This document shows positions 8,823-17,170 of a stretch of DNA of 64,000 bases, in pieces (positions within the stretch are counted from its first letter, which is position 1; every line of letters begins with the position of its first letter). The notes beneath the pieces are model-generated. The model was not told where the DNA came from, did no database searches, and saw only the letters and a program-made list of their open reading frames with translations. The position numbers were made by a program, and so were the translations under genes. The DNA is from CAYLKK01 sp964412505 (lineage in GTDB: Bacteria > Pseudomonadota > Alphaproteobacteria > UBA3830 > CAYLKK01). The stretch spans positions 1-64,000 of the forward strand of contig CAYPOM010000006.1 in the NCBI GenBank assembly GCA_964412505.1, written 5' to 3'.

Positions 8823-10304
8823 ATGAAAAGTTTATACAATATGATAGCTAGATTGAATATACTGTTGAATAAAGCAAAAAAATACATAAATACGCTCAAT
8901 AAGAAGAAATTTAAAAATATTTTGAAAAGTATAAAAAATCTATCACAATACACTCATGAATGTAGAGAGTTATTAATACATATCGACTCTAAAATAGCTA
9001 CAATAACTAAATCTATTAATCTCAATGAATTCACAGAATATTTTACAAGTAAAAATATTCTAGATGGTGTTTTCTTATGCATAACATTTATAGCTATTGT
9101 GTTAAATATAGAATATTACGTGAATCCAATCGTTTTATTCATTCAGTCAATCACTCTAGTTCTTTTGTCTTTAGCCGTTATAAACTTTTTCCCTAAGAAA
9201 AACTTTATTCTTAAGCACGCGATTGTTTGTATTTTAAGCGCTGTTTTATTCTATCCGATTATTTCATTATCTTACGACCAAGAAATTTCTAGTAGAATCT
9301 TTAAACTAATGCTGCTATTTTCATTATTGATCGAATTAATACTTCGAATAGATTTCAGAGGTAGACAAAAACAAAGTGTTATTCTTTATGTAGGAAGATA
9401 TGCAAACATAAACTCATTTAAGAAAATTGAAGAGAAATACGATCCTTCTATCGTTGTACATGCAGGTTCTGATTTGCTTACTAATGGCCTACATTTAAAG
9501 AATGCACATTATGCAATTTTCTTAGAAAAGTTTTTTAGAGCTTCTAAACTTTTCCCGACAGCTACGAAGATAATATATGCAGGAAATAATGATAAGCATG
9601 ATTTTATTGATATGCTAAAAATGGCAAAAAATCTGCATCTAAACATACTAAAAGCTACAGGGAAAAATTGTGAAAAAATTAGTAAGATATGCTTAGAAGA
9701 TTTTTTCAATTATCCAGAAGTAGAAATACAAAAAGCTACTATGAAGCTATCACAAAAGAAAATTTGCATTCAGTACAATGGTAACTCTATCTTAAAAAAG
9801 TTCATTCTTTCAATAGCGAAAAACCATCTGTGTAATATAAGCGTATTATGTCAGACAGAATATCTTGCCACTAACATATATCAAGATTTAAATGCTGTTA
9901 GATTACCTGACGGCATCTATGAAACTACTGAACAATATGTATTTGATCCGAAAGAAACAGCATGCATATTTATGAACTTTATTGCAAGTATTTCGAATAA
10001 TGAAAAATATAAAAAAGGCAGAGTATACAGTATAAATCCTACATATCATGTTGATATTGTTGATATCATTGCATTAAAAGAAATTCTACACTTAGTACAC
10101 ACACAATCAAATGTAAGTGAAACAGGAGAAAGCTTTAATCCAATAAACGAAAAATCACAAAAATATACATGCGAAGGAGTAACTTATATCGACTTTAAAA
10201 AGAAAGGAAACTTCGATTTATCTGAATTAAATATGATTCGATCATCCAAATCGATCAGAGATTTACTCGATATATTCCTATCGAGTTTATATGAAAAAGT
10301 TTAG
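8823..10304 (+). CDS. Degenerate CapD/FlaA1-like polysaccharide-biosynthesis membrane protein
   Basis: The 493-residue product has a basic helical N-terminus and four likely membrane segments (about 80-98, 101-122, 130-148, 156-176). A soluble part follows, starting QSVILYVGRYAN (about 185-194). Residues 289-302 (CLEDFFNYPEVEI) match the R/LEDLLxRPxVxL hinge seen in FlaA1/CapD/PglF nucleotide-sugar dehydratases before their Rossmann domain. At the position of the expected TGAGGSIG loop it reads KKICIQYNGNSILKKF (312-327), so the NAD-binding glycines are lost. No SDR catalytic YxxxK is obvious. I infer a diverged, probably catalytically dead relative; other membrane-protein origins are possible. 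No clear ribosome-binding site precedes the ATG. Confidence 0.45.
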   Translation: MKSLYNMIARLNILLNKAKKYINTLNKKKFKNILKSIKNLSQYTHECRELLIHIDSKIATITKSINLNEFTEYFTSKNILDGVFLCITFIAIVLNIEYYVNPIVLFIQSITLVLLSLAVINFFPKKNFILKHAIVCILSAVLFYPIISLSYDQEISSRIFKLMLLFSLLIELILRIDFRGRQKQSVILYVGRYANINSFKKIEEKYDPSIVVHAGSDLLTNGLHLKNAHYAIFLEKFFRASKLFPTATKIIYAGNNDKHDFIDMLKMAKNLHLNILKATGKNCEKISKICLEDFFNYPEVEIQKATMKLSQKKICIQYNGNSILKKFILSIAKNHLCNISVLCQTEYLATNIYQDLNAVRLPDGIYETTEQYVFDPKETACIFMNFIASISNNEKYKKGRVYSINPTYHVDIVDIIALKEILHLVHTQSNVSETGESFNPINEKSQKYTCEGVTYIDFKKKGNFDLSELNMIRSSKSIRDLLDIFLSSLYEKV

Positions 10305-10422
10305 CATAAGCATTTATGTATTAATTTTATAATTATGTTGAAAGAAAAAAATAGGCTTCTTATTCGTTTTTGAAATAGTCAACAATTGGGTTCACAAATT
10401 TATTTTTAATGGTTACGTTTTT

Positions 10423-10451
10423 TGCATTTTGCCTCAAATTTGTGCTACTAT
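10423..10451 (+). promoter_or_regulatory. Candidate extended -10 promoter for the 10479 gene
   Basis: TTGCAT (10423-10428) is separated by 17 bases from TACTAT (10446-10451), and TG stands at 10443-10444 as in an extended -10 element. It lies 27 bases before the ATG of a secreted protein that has a good CAGGAGA ribosome-binding site. Confidence 0.45.
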
Positions 10452-10478
10452 GAAGTAACATTAAAACAGGAGATTAAA

Positions 10479-11129
10479 ATGAATAAAAAGAATATGTTGC
10501 TATTTTCTTTGTTATGTGCGGCATCTTTTGATATTAGCTCAGCGAAAAAAACTCCCGCTATTAGTATCAGTGAAAAAGAATTGCGCACTGCATATGACTT
10601 CAACCTTACAAGCCTATCAAATGCACTTGATAGTAAGAGCCAGCAAATAAACAATATATGTGATCAATATGAATATTTAGAGAGTCTAAAAAAATACCAA
10701 ACAAGCCAATATGATGGTTATAAAAGAATGGCAGAAGGAAATATCATAACTTGGTATAAGGCTATTAAAGATACTGATGAACAAATAGATCAATTTCACA
10801 AAAATATTGGTAAATTATATAACTCGATGAAAGATAAGAAAATGAACATTAACGGTTTAGACGGTAATCCGCCGAAGGACAATGAAACACTTAAGCAGGC
10901 ACTTAAGAAACTGCAAGGTTTAGAAGACTTAAATAATGGACTTGCGCAAAAACTACAAAACCAAGCAGGTTATGGACATAAGCCTGCCGTACAAAATGTC
11001 AATGAAACATCTAGAGGAAACCAACAAGGCGTAAATGAATCATTTAAACAAAATCGACAAGCTATCGCGGAGCACTTTGGTGCAGAATTTTCCCCAAAAT
11101 ACAAAATACATCGAAAAGCAAAACGTTAA
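10479..11129 (+). CDS. Small exported coiled-coil protein, unknown function
   Basis: The 216-residue product carries a signal peptide (MNKKNMLLFSLLCAASFDISSA, cleavage near residue 22). The mature part is hydrophilic and mostly helical, with an acidic/basic coiled-coil-like segment, and ends in a Gln/Asn-rich, then basic tail (RKAKR). The start at 10479 is set by CAGGAGA at 10468-10473. I recognise no family. It is convergent with the 11151 gene and has its own candidate promoter, so it is probably monocistronic. It belongs to the set of exported orphans that could act in the periplasm or at the host interface. Confidence 0.7.
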   Translation: MNKKNMLLFSLLCAASFDISSAKKTPAISISEKELRTAYDFNLTSLSNALDSKSQQINNICDQYEYLESLKKYQTSQYDGYKRMAEGNIITWYKAIKDTDEQIDQFHKNIGKLYNSMKDKKMNINGLDGNPPKDNETLKQALKKLQGLEDLNNGLAQKLQNQAGYGHKPAVQNVNETSRGNQQGVNESFKQNRQAIAEHFGAEFSPKYKIHRKAKR

Positions 11130-11141
11130 TCACAAACAGAT

Positions 11142-11169
11142 CGGCTGTATTTAAATATTTATGCAGCCG
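11142..11169. terminator. Convergent-gene hairpin
   Basis: CGGCTGTA (11142-11149) pairs with TGCAGCCG (11162-11169), eight pairs with one wobble, around a 12-base loop. It lies between two convergent genes, and the stop codon of the minus-strand gene falls in the loop. Neither side has a strong T run, so bidirectional termination is only plausible. Confidence 0.4.
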
Positions 11170-12665
11170 GAATCTACTGTTTTCTCTATACACTTTGATG
11201 AATTCAACGGATTTAAGTTCACCTTGAAACCAGTAGGTATACTTGCCAATCTACGACTTAATTCTGTTACACTTTTATGTGTATTTCTCTTAATACTCTC
11301 ATTTTGATATTCTGGAGGATTAACAATTTCTATCGATTTTACTAGATCCTCTATAGAAAAATGTAGTTTGTTATCGTCTTCTTGTTTTAACTTTTTATTT
11401 ATACTTTCCATAAATTCTTTGTAATTCAACTTACTTAAATCGGTATCTGTACCAAGTATTCTAAGTGTACAAATTTGAGAATCTCCAGAAATATGTGTAA
11501 TTTTGTCTACAACCTTTCCAATGAATTTTCCTTTCTCAAATTGGTTACCAATAAGCTCGACTGTATCATTAGTTGTTATACCATTGAGATATTTAAACTC
11601 ACCAGTAATCTTTACTTCTATATCTCTTTCTGCAGCAAGTATTGCGCTAAAAGCTTGAGAGGCGAAATTTCTGATAGCTATTTTACCATCACTAGTACTA
11701 AAAAATGATTTTATTGAATTATCAGGAATGTATTTAATAGGAATTTTTACAGTAATATCCTTAGTTATTCCGCTTGTACTTTGTTTGTTAAACGCTGTAT
11801 TTCTTATATTAAATTTTGCATACTCTTTGTATTTCTGAGAATAACTCCAATATAACTTTAATGCACCGTCATACCAAAATCTTTTAAATAGCACTTTTTG
11901 TCCATCGTCTGTTTCTATAAAATTAGAGCATGCCATACCTTTTCCAGGAGCAGAAATTTGCCTTAAATAAAACTCCATAATCTTATAACTACACTTTGGC
12001 AAAGATTTTTCTATGTTTACCCATTGCTTTGATATATCAGTCAAAGAATTGATTATTCCATTTTTAAATTTTGATGCTATCATATGATATAAATTTATAT
12101 CCCCTTCAGCTGACTGGATCCATTGCGCTTCAATATTTACATTGATTTTAGATATTTGTTTATTTCGATGTCTAATTTGCATAGACTCTTGAAAATACAT
12201 TTCTTTCGAAATTTTTTTCACATTTTTCATACCTATTATCGGTGTTAATTTTATTTGATTATTTATGTCATCATAATAGTATGAATAAGGCTGATTATTT
12301 ATTATATGTTCTTTCGTACCTCCAAAATCTAGATTCTCAGAATACATTTCTCCTTGTTGAAAATTTTCTAAAATTTCATCTAAAGTTTTGAAATCTTCTA
12401 TTTTTGCGATTGCCCTTATTGTAATAATTCCATTCCTGTTTTCTTTTATAAAATTCGCAGTTTTTCCGTGAAATAATTTAATATCATTTTGATTTTCACA
12501 TGCAAATATTTCTACATGTTCTGAACATATATTTTTTGCATCTTCTATTTTTTCTGCACTAAGATCTATCTCTGCTATAGCTAAAGAGTTTGATCTATTG
12601 GTAATTCTAATACCAAAAATTTCATCTTCTTTTTTACAATTCGAATATTTCATATAAAATTTCAT
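11151..12665 (-). CDS. Unknown protein, possibly phage-tail/baseplate derived
   Basis: The 504-residue product has no signal peptide and no membrane segment, and starts behind a good AGGAGA ribosome-binding site. It opens with MKFYMKYSNC and a segment ending LAIAEIDLSAEK. The middle contains NVNIEAQWIQSAEGDINLYH and GIINSLTDISKQW. Near residues 370-410 it reads ITTNDTVELIGNQFEKGKF, then IGKVVDKITHISGDS and CTLRI. The alternation of a beta strand, G-x-F/Y, V-x-x-v-x-H-x-I-S and a final strand resembles baseplate hub proteins of contractile tails (gpD/VgrG type), but similarity is too faint to assign. No other tail genes are nearby. Function unknown. Confidence 0.35.
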   Translation of the reverse strand: MKFYMKYSNCKKEDEIFGIRITNRSNSLAIAEIDLSAEKIEDAKNICSEHVEIFACENQNDIKLFHGKTANFIKENRNGIITIRAIAKIEDFKTLDEILENFQQGEMYSENLDFGGTKEHIINNQPYSYYYDDINNQIKLTPIIGMKNVKKISKEMYFQESMQIRHRNKQISKINVNIEAQWIQSAEGDINLYHMIASKFKNGIINSLTDISKQWVNIEKSLPKCSYKIMEFYLRQISAPGKGMACSNFIETDDGQKVLFKRFWYDGALKLYWSYSQKYKEYAKFNIRNTAFNKQSTSGITKDITVKIPIKYIPDNSIKSFFSTSDGKIAIRNFASQAFSAILAAERDIEVKITGEFKYLNGITTNDTVELIGNQFEKGKFIGKVVDKITHISGDSQICTLRILGTDTDLSKLNYKEFMESINKKLKQEDDNKLHFSIEDLVKSIEIVNPPEYQNESIKRNTHKSVTELSRRLASIPTGFKVNLNPLNSSKCIEKTVDSGCINI

Positions 12666-12802
12666 TTTTTATCTCCTAAATATAAAGTTTTACTATTAAT
12701 TTGTTGCAATCAAAAATTTTCATATATGTAAACATAAATTAACGAGGTTCCTTTTCACTCAAAAATATATTAAAATCCGCATCGTTGTTTTTGGAATAAA
12801 CT

Positions 12803-13699
12803 ATGCTAAAAATTTTGACCAACTGGCTCTCAGAAAAAGGCTACGCTCAAGGAGTATTTTTTCTCTTTCTTATGATGTTCGTTAGCGGAATTAACGACGT
12901 AATCACAAAGGCTATTGGACAAAGATTACCCCCTATGGAAATAATGTTTTTTCGCTTCTTTTTTACATTTATTACATTAATTCCGTTCATATTGAAACTT
13001 AAAAATTCTGCATTCAAAACAAACATGTTGTTTCTAAACATTTTAAGAGGTGTTTTGGGATTTGTAGGATTTTCTGCATTCATATATTCAGTTATACATC
13101 TAAAATTAGTGGAAGTAGTTACAATATTTTGGACAATCCCTCTTTTTATATTAGTCCTATCTAAAATATTTCTAAATGAAACAGTTAGCTTAAACCGTTG
13201 GTTTGCAACTATTATTGGATTTATTGGCCTTACATCAATTTCTGTTTTTTCTTCGACAGAACTTTCTTCAGAAATTAGTTTTAATTACTTATACTTAATT
13301 CCCATCGCTTCTGCTTTTGTATTTTCCGTACAAGACATTATGATCAAAAAAATGGTCATTTCAGAGCATCCAATAACAATGATGTTATATTTTTCAATCA
13401 TCACAACAATACTATGCTTGCCGTTTGCATTATCATCATGGGAAACACCAACAAATACTGAATTAGCAGGCTTGTTTTTCCTTGGGATCGGTGGAAATGC
13501 AATGCAATATTTTATTTTTAAAGCATTTAGCGCTACAGATGTTTCAGCTCTAGCCCCATTCAGATACGTAGAATTTCTAATATCAGCATTATTCGGAATA
13601 ATATTCTTTAGAGAGTTTCCTGGAATAAATGTAATAGTAGGAGCTACTATATTGATACCAAGCACACTGTATCTTGTTTATAGTGAAAAAACAAAATAA
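12803..13699 (+). CDS. EamA/DMT family transporter
   Basis: The 298-residue inner-membrane protein has ten hydrophobic segments arranged as two EamA repeats, the normal size for the drug/metabolite transporter superfamily. The first repeat contains SGINDVITKAIG and MEIMFFRFFFTF; the second ends with ALAPFRYVEFLISALFGIIFFREFP, a typical EamA closing helix pair. Rickettsial relatives include an S-adenosylmethionine carrier, but the substrate cannot be read from sequence. It is flanked by convergent nupC-type and divergent genes and is probably transcribed alone. Confidence 0.88.
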   Translation: MLKILTNWLSEKGYAQGVFFLFLMMFVSGINDVITKAIGQRLPPMEIMFFRFFFTFITLIPFILKLKNSAFKTNMLFLNILRGVLGFVGFSAFIYSVIHLKLVEVVTIFWTIPLFILVLSKIFLNETVSLNRWFATIIGFIGLTSISVFSSTELSSEISFNYLYLIPIASAFVFSVQDIMIKKMVISEHPITMMLYFSIITTILCLPFALSSWETPTNTELAGLFFLGIGGNAMQYFIFKAFSATDVSALAPFRYVEFLISALFGIIFFREFPGINVIVGATILIPSTLYLVYSEKTK

Positions 13700-13766
13700 C
13701 TAAATTATAGTATCACATAAATCACCAAAAATGCAAATGCATTTATATTTTGACAAAAGTCGATTA

Positions 13767-13786
13767 GTTTTGCTCAAGCGCAAAAC
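13767..13786. terminator. Convergent hairpin between the EamA and CNT transporter genes
   Basis: GTTTTGC (13767-13773) and GCAAAAC (13780-13786) form a perfect seven-pair stem with a six-base loop, immediately beyond the end of the minus-strand gene. The plus-strand side continues CGTTTAATTT. It could stop transcripts from both convergent genes. Confidence 0.4.
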
Positions 13787-13789
13787 CGT

Positions 13790-15022
13790 TTAATTTAAGA
13801 TTCCGATAATTGCTCCGCTTATACATGTAGACATGACTCCACCAATTAAAGCCTTTACACACAATGATGCTACTTCTTTATTTCTATTTGGAATTAATTT
13901 AGAGTAAGCCCCGACAATAATACCTAAGCTTGAAAAGTTCGCAAAACCACATAAGGCATAAGACATAATCAAAGCGCTTTTATCTGACAATTGAGTGTAT
14001 ATCTGACTTAATTTAATAAATGCGACGACCTCATTTGTAACTATTTTCATACCTAGCAAACCACCTGCCAGTATAGATTCATCTAGTGGAACGCCAATTA
14101 AATAAGCGACAGGAGCCATTATAACTCCAAATATTCTCTGAAGAGTTACCGGCTCTCCATATACTGATGGCAACAAAAGTAAAATTTGATTTACGAGCTC
14201 AACAAATGCTAGCATTACAACAAGCATTGCAGCAATATGCAAAACTAACATCAATCCGTCAGATGTTCCTGTGGAAATCGCATCCATAGAATTTGAGAAA
14301 TTATAAGGAACTTCTAATTTCCCTCCGATACCCTCAGTTTTTTGAGGAACCACAATCCTAGCAATAACTATAGAAATAGGAATACTGATCACCGTAACCG
14401 TGAATATATGAGTTAATGAATTTGGTATAACATTTTCTAAAATTGTGCTATACAAAACCAACACTGTGCCAGATGTAGTAGCCAATCCACATGTCATTAC
14501 AGCAAGCAATTCACTCCTAGAAAATTTATCTAAATAAGGACGGACTAATAATGGAGCCTCTGTTTGCCCAACAAATAGCTTTGCAGATGCGACAACACAT
14601 AAAGCTCCACCTATGTTAATTACACGTTTCAAAAGCTTAGCAAGAAATTGCACTACATTCTGTAAAACGCCCCAATGGAACAAAAGCATAGAAAGAGCGC
14701 TTATAACCATAATCATAGGCAACGCTTGAAATGCAAAAACAAACAAATTACTTGGATTTGATACCTCGAACGGAGTAGAACCTCCGCCAATATATCCAAA
14801 AACAAATTTCGTTCCGGCATCTGTAGCTAGCTTCAAAGTCCAAATTGCATTTGTAATTTTCAAGAATAATGTATTGATCAGAGGCATCTTGAGAAGCAAT
14901 ACAGCTAGAAAAAACTGTAAAATAACGCCTACAATGACTTCTTTAAAATTTACGTTTTTCCTATCTTCGCTTATTAAAAAACAAACGAAAAGTAGCAACA
15001 TTATTCCGAATAAACCACGCAT
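13790..15022 (-). CDS. CNT (NupC) family nucleoside transporter
   Basis: The 410-residue multi-pass membrane protein matches concentrative nucleoside transporters. It has an N-terminal membrane helix set, the gate region GGSTPFEVSNPS, the core KLFVGQTEAPLLVRPYL, ATTSGTVLVLYSTIL, and a C-terminal YALCGFANFSSLGIIVGAYSKL. The QTEAP and GFANFSS-like boxes line the substrate site in characterised members, which couple nucleoside uptake to H+ or Na+. A GGTGA ribosome-binding site precedes the ATG. Nucleoside import is consistent with host dependence. Confidence 0.93.
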   Translation of the reverse strand: MRGLFGIMLLLFVCFLISEDRKNVNFKEVIVGVILQFFLAVLLLKMPLINTLFLKITNAIWTLKLATDAGTKFVFGYIGGGSTPFEVSNPSNLFVFAFQALPMIMVISALSMLLFHWGVLQNVVQFLAKLLKRVINIGGALCVVASAKLFVGQTEAPLLVRPYLDKFSRSELLAVMTCGLATTSGTVLVLYSTILENVIPNSLTHIFTVTVISIPISIVIARIVVPQKTEGIGGKLEVPYNFSNSMDAISTGTSDGLMLVLHIAAMLVVMLAFVELVNQILLLLPSVYGEPVTLQRIFGVIMAPVAYLIGVPLDESILAGGLLGMKIVTNEVVAFIKLSQIYTQLSDKSALIMSYALCGFANFSSLGIIVGAYSKLIPNRNKEVASLCVKALIGGVMSTCISGAIIGILN

Positions 15023-15101
15023 TAATCACCGACCAAAATACTTAATATATAAAATACACTATATGTTCATTTTTATCTATATGTAATATATCAATGTAAA
15101 A

Positions 15102-16688
15102 CTACAACTGAATATGCCCATACAAATCCACATGTTTTTTATCCATCTTTTGTAGAACATGAATCGTTCTTGCATTTAGCCCTACCAAATAAACATCTAT
15201 ATTATTTTCTTTCACTTTTTCAACGAATTCTCTCAGCGCTCTAGCCCCACTAACATCTATGAAAGAAACATCATGCATATCGATTTGAATCGACTTATGT
15301 GTTTTTGGCAGATTATTTAAAACATTAGTTAGAATATAACTAGTCCCAAAAAATATATTACCTTTTATTTTCACAATTTCACTACCATTTTCATCTGTCT
15401 CTATAACGGTATTTATATCCATAGTATCTATATTCGTTTTTATAAACAATAAAGTTGAGAGGACTAAACCTAGTTCAACTGCGAATACTATGTCAAAAAG
15501 CAATGTTGCAATAATAGTAGCTAAAAATACTGAACTATCTCTTTTTGGGGCGAACATAATATATTTTGTTCTATCAAATGCAGCCATACTCCAAGCAGCA
15601 GAAATCAACATTGCAGCAAGAGAAGCCATTGGGATTGACTGAACATACCCACCCAAAAATGCTATAAATACTACTATAAATAATACATTAAATATGCCAG
15701 CCATAGGAGTTTTAGCCCCAGCTTTTACATTCAACGAAGTAGTACCAAGAGCGCAAGTTGCTGGAATTCCGCCGAAAAATGATGCGAATAAATTTGCTAT
15801 CCCCTGTCCTACTAATTCCAAATTCGGCCTATGCGTCTTTCCAGAAAGATTATCCGAAATTAAAGCTCCTAATAAATTTTCAATACTACCAAGAAATGCT
15901 ATAGCAAATGCTGATGGGAAAAGAACGTGCATTGTATCTAAATTGAAAACATTTTCAGGCCACCTGAATGATGGGAGAGAAAAAGATTGTGTACCAAATT
16001 TACTTCCTATTGTATCAATTCCAACATCAGAAAAGCAGTATGAATACACGATTCCGATAAATAATACAAAAAGGTACCTTGGGAAATTTGGTCTTTTCTT
16101 TTGCAATATTTGTAAAGTAATTAAAGATGCTACCCCTAGAATGCAAGCATACATATTAACGTGATTTATATTTGAAAAATAGCATGATATTTTATCAAAG
16201 AATTTAACAGGAATATTCTCTATCTGCATCCCCAAAAAATTCCCAATTTGTGAAGCTATAATTGACAAGCCAATACCAGCAGTAAAACCAGAAGTAATTG
16301 GATATGGTATGTAACGAATTAACGTTCCCATTTTACATAGACCAAATCCAATGATCATTAAACTAGCAAAGAACAAAGCCGTTAACAAACCGTCAATACC
16401 ATGCTCTTGAATAATATTAAAGACAATAACAGTAAAAGCACCAGTTGGGCCAACGATTTGAAATCTCGCTCCGCCCAAAATTGAAGCTAAACCGCCTGCC
16501 ACAACGCATGTTACTATTCCAACATAAGGAGAGACACCTGAAGCAATGGCGAACGTCATAAACAAAGGGAATGCCACAATAGCAACTAGAATTCCAGCCT
16601 TTATATCAGAAAAAAAATCAGATTTTGAATATTTCTTTAAACAAAGAAACAGCTCTGGACACCAATAAGATAAAAATTTGTTTTGCAT
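15102..16688 (-). CDS. SulP family anion permease with STAS domain
   Basis: The product, about 528 residues, has an N-terminal permease of many membrane helices, with GILVAIVAFPLFMTFAIASGVSPYVGI and GGARFQIVGPTGAFTVI, and a cytoplasmic C-terminal STAS domain (about 430-528) reading SIQIDMHDVSFIDVSGARALREF. This is the standard SulP architecture. Substrates of the family include sulfate, bicarbonate and dicarboxylates; sequence alone does not decide. I prefer ATG 16688 over a TTG at 16709; neither has a strong ribosome-binding site. It lies upstream of the CNT gene on the same strand with a 79-base gap. Confidence 0.92.
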   Translation of the reverse strand: MQNKFLSYWCPELFLCLKKYSKSDFFSDIKAGILVAIVAFPLFMTFAIASGVSPYVGIVTCVVAGGLASILGGARFQIVGPTGAFTVIVFNIIQEHGIDGLLTALFFASLMIIGFGLCKMGTLIRYIPYPITSGFTAGIGLSIIASQIGNFLGMQIENIPVKFFDKISCYFSNINHVNMYACILGVASLITLQILQKKRPNFPRYLFVLFIGIVYSYCFSDVGIDTIGSKFGTQSFSLPSFRWPENVFNLDTMHVLFPSAFAIAFLGSIENLLGALISDNLSGKTHRPNLELVGQGIANLFASFFGGIPATCALGTTSLNVKAGAKTPMAGIFNVLFIVVFIAFLGGYVQSIPMASLAAMLISAAWSMAAFDRTKYIMFAPKRDSSVFLATIIATLLFDIVFAVELGLVLSTLLFIKTNIDTMDINTVIETDENGSEIVKIKGNIFFGTSYILTNVLNNLPKTHKSIQIDMHDVSFIDVSGARALREFVEKVKENNIDVYLVGLNARTIHVLQKMDKKHVDLYGHIQL

Positions 16689-16835
16689 ATGTACCAAAAA
16701 GTTTTTCAAATAGTTATATGCGTTTATATATTCCCTAATTCATCATTTGTCAATATCACTCTTACAAAATATGTGAACAAAAATCAACAATCGAATAAAT
16801 TAATCAATTATCAAAAACTAACACCATCCTCATGT

Positions 16836-16864
16836 TTGATTTTTATAATACTTTCAATTATAAT
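16836..16864 (+). promoter_or_regulatory. Promoter of rpsT-dnaA
   Basis: TTGATT (16836-16841) and a perfect TATAAT (16859-16864) are spaced by exactly 17 bases, and end 24 bases before the rpsT start with its CGGAGA ribosome-binding site. This is one of the best sigma70-type matches in the window. Confidence 0.6.
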
Positions 16865-16888
16865 TCGCGTGAGTTTCGGAGAATTTTA

Positions 16889-17158
16889 ATGGCTAATACA
16901 AAGTCAGCAAAAAAGCGTGTAGTACAGACAGCAAAACGTACAGCGCGGAATACGGCAAGAAAAAGTAGAATTAAGACTTTTATAAAAAAGTTTCTTAGTG
17001 CTGTTGCAGGCGGAGATTCAGTAGCTATAAAAGTCGCTTTTTCAGATGCGCAGTCTGAAATACAAAAAGGTGTTTCTAAAGGCGTACTACACAAGAATAC
17101 AGCTGCAAGAAAAATATCAAAATTGCACTGCTTGCTAAAAAAAACTATAGCAGAGTAA
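16889..17158 (+). CDS. rpsT: 30S ribosomal protein S20
   Basis: The 89-residue basic protein begins MANTKSAKKRVVQTAKRTARN, the invariant S20 N-terminus, and ends with NTAARKISKLHCLLKK. It binds 16S rRNA in the small subunit. I start at ATG 16889, behind CGGAGA at 16878-16882; the longer frame from 16832 is not supported. dnaA begins 12 bases downstream, and the rpsT-dnaA pair is a common alphaproteobacterial arrangement. Confidence 0.96.
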   Translation: MANTKSAKKRVVQTAKRTARNTARKSRIKTFIKKFLSAVAGGDSVAIKVAFSDAQSEIQKGVSKGVLHKNTAARKISKLHCLLKKTIAE

Positions 17159-17170
17159 TTTGGACAGACA

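Noticed and set aside
15694..16164. 156-codon open frame on the plus strand inside the SulP gene
   Set aside because: It is opposite a clear SulP coding sequence, has no ribosome-binding site and no family-like composition.
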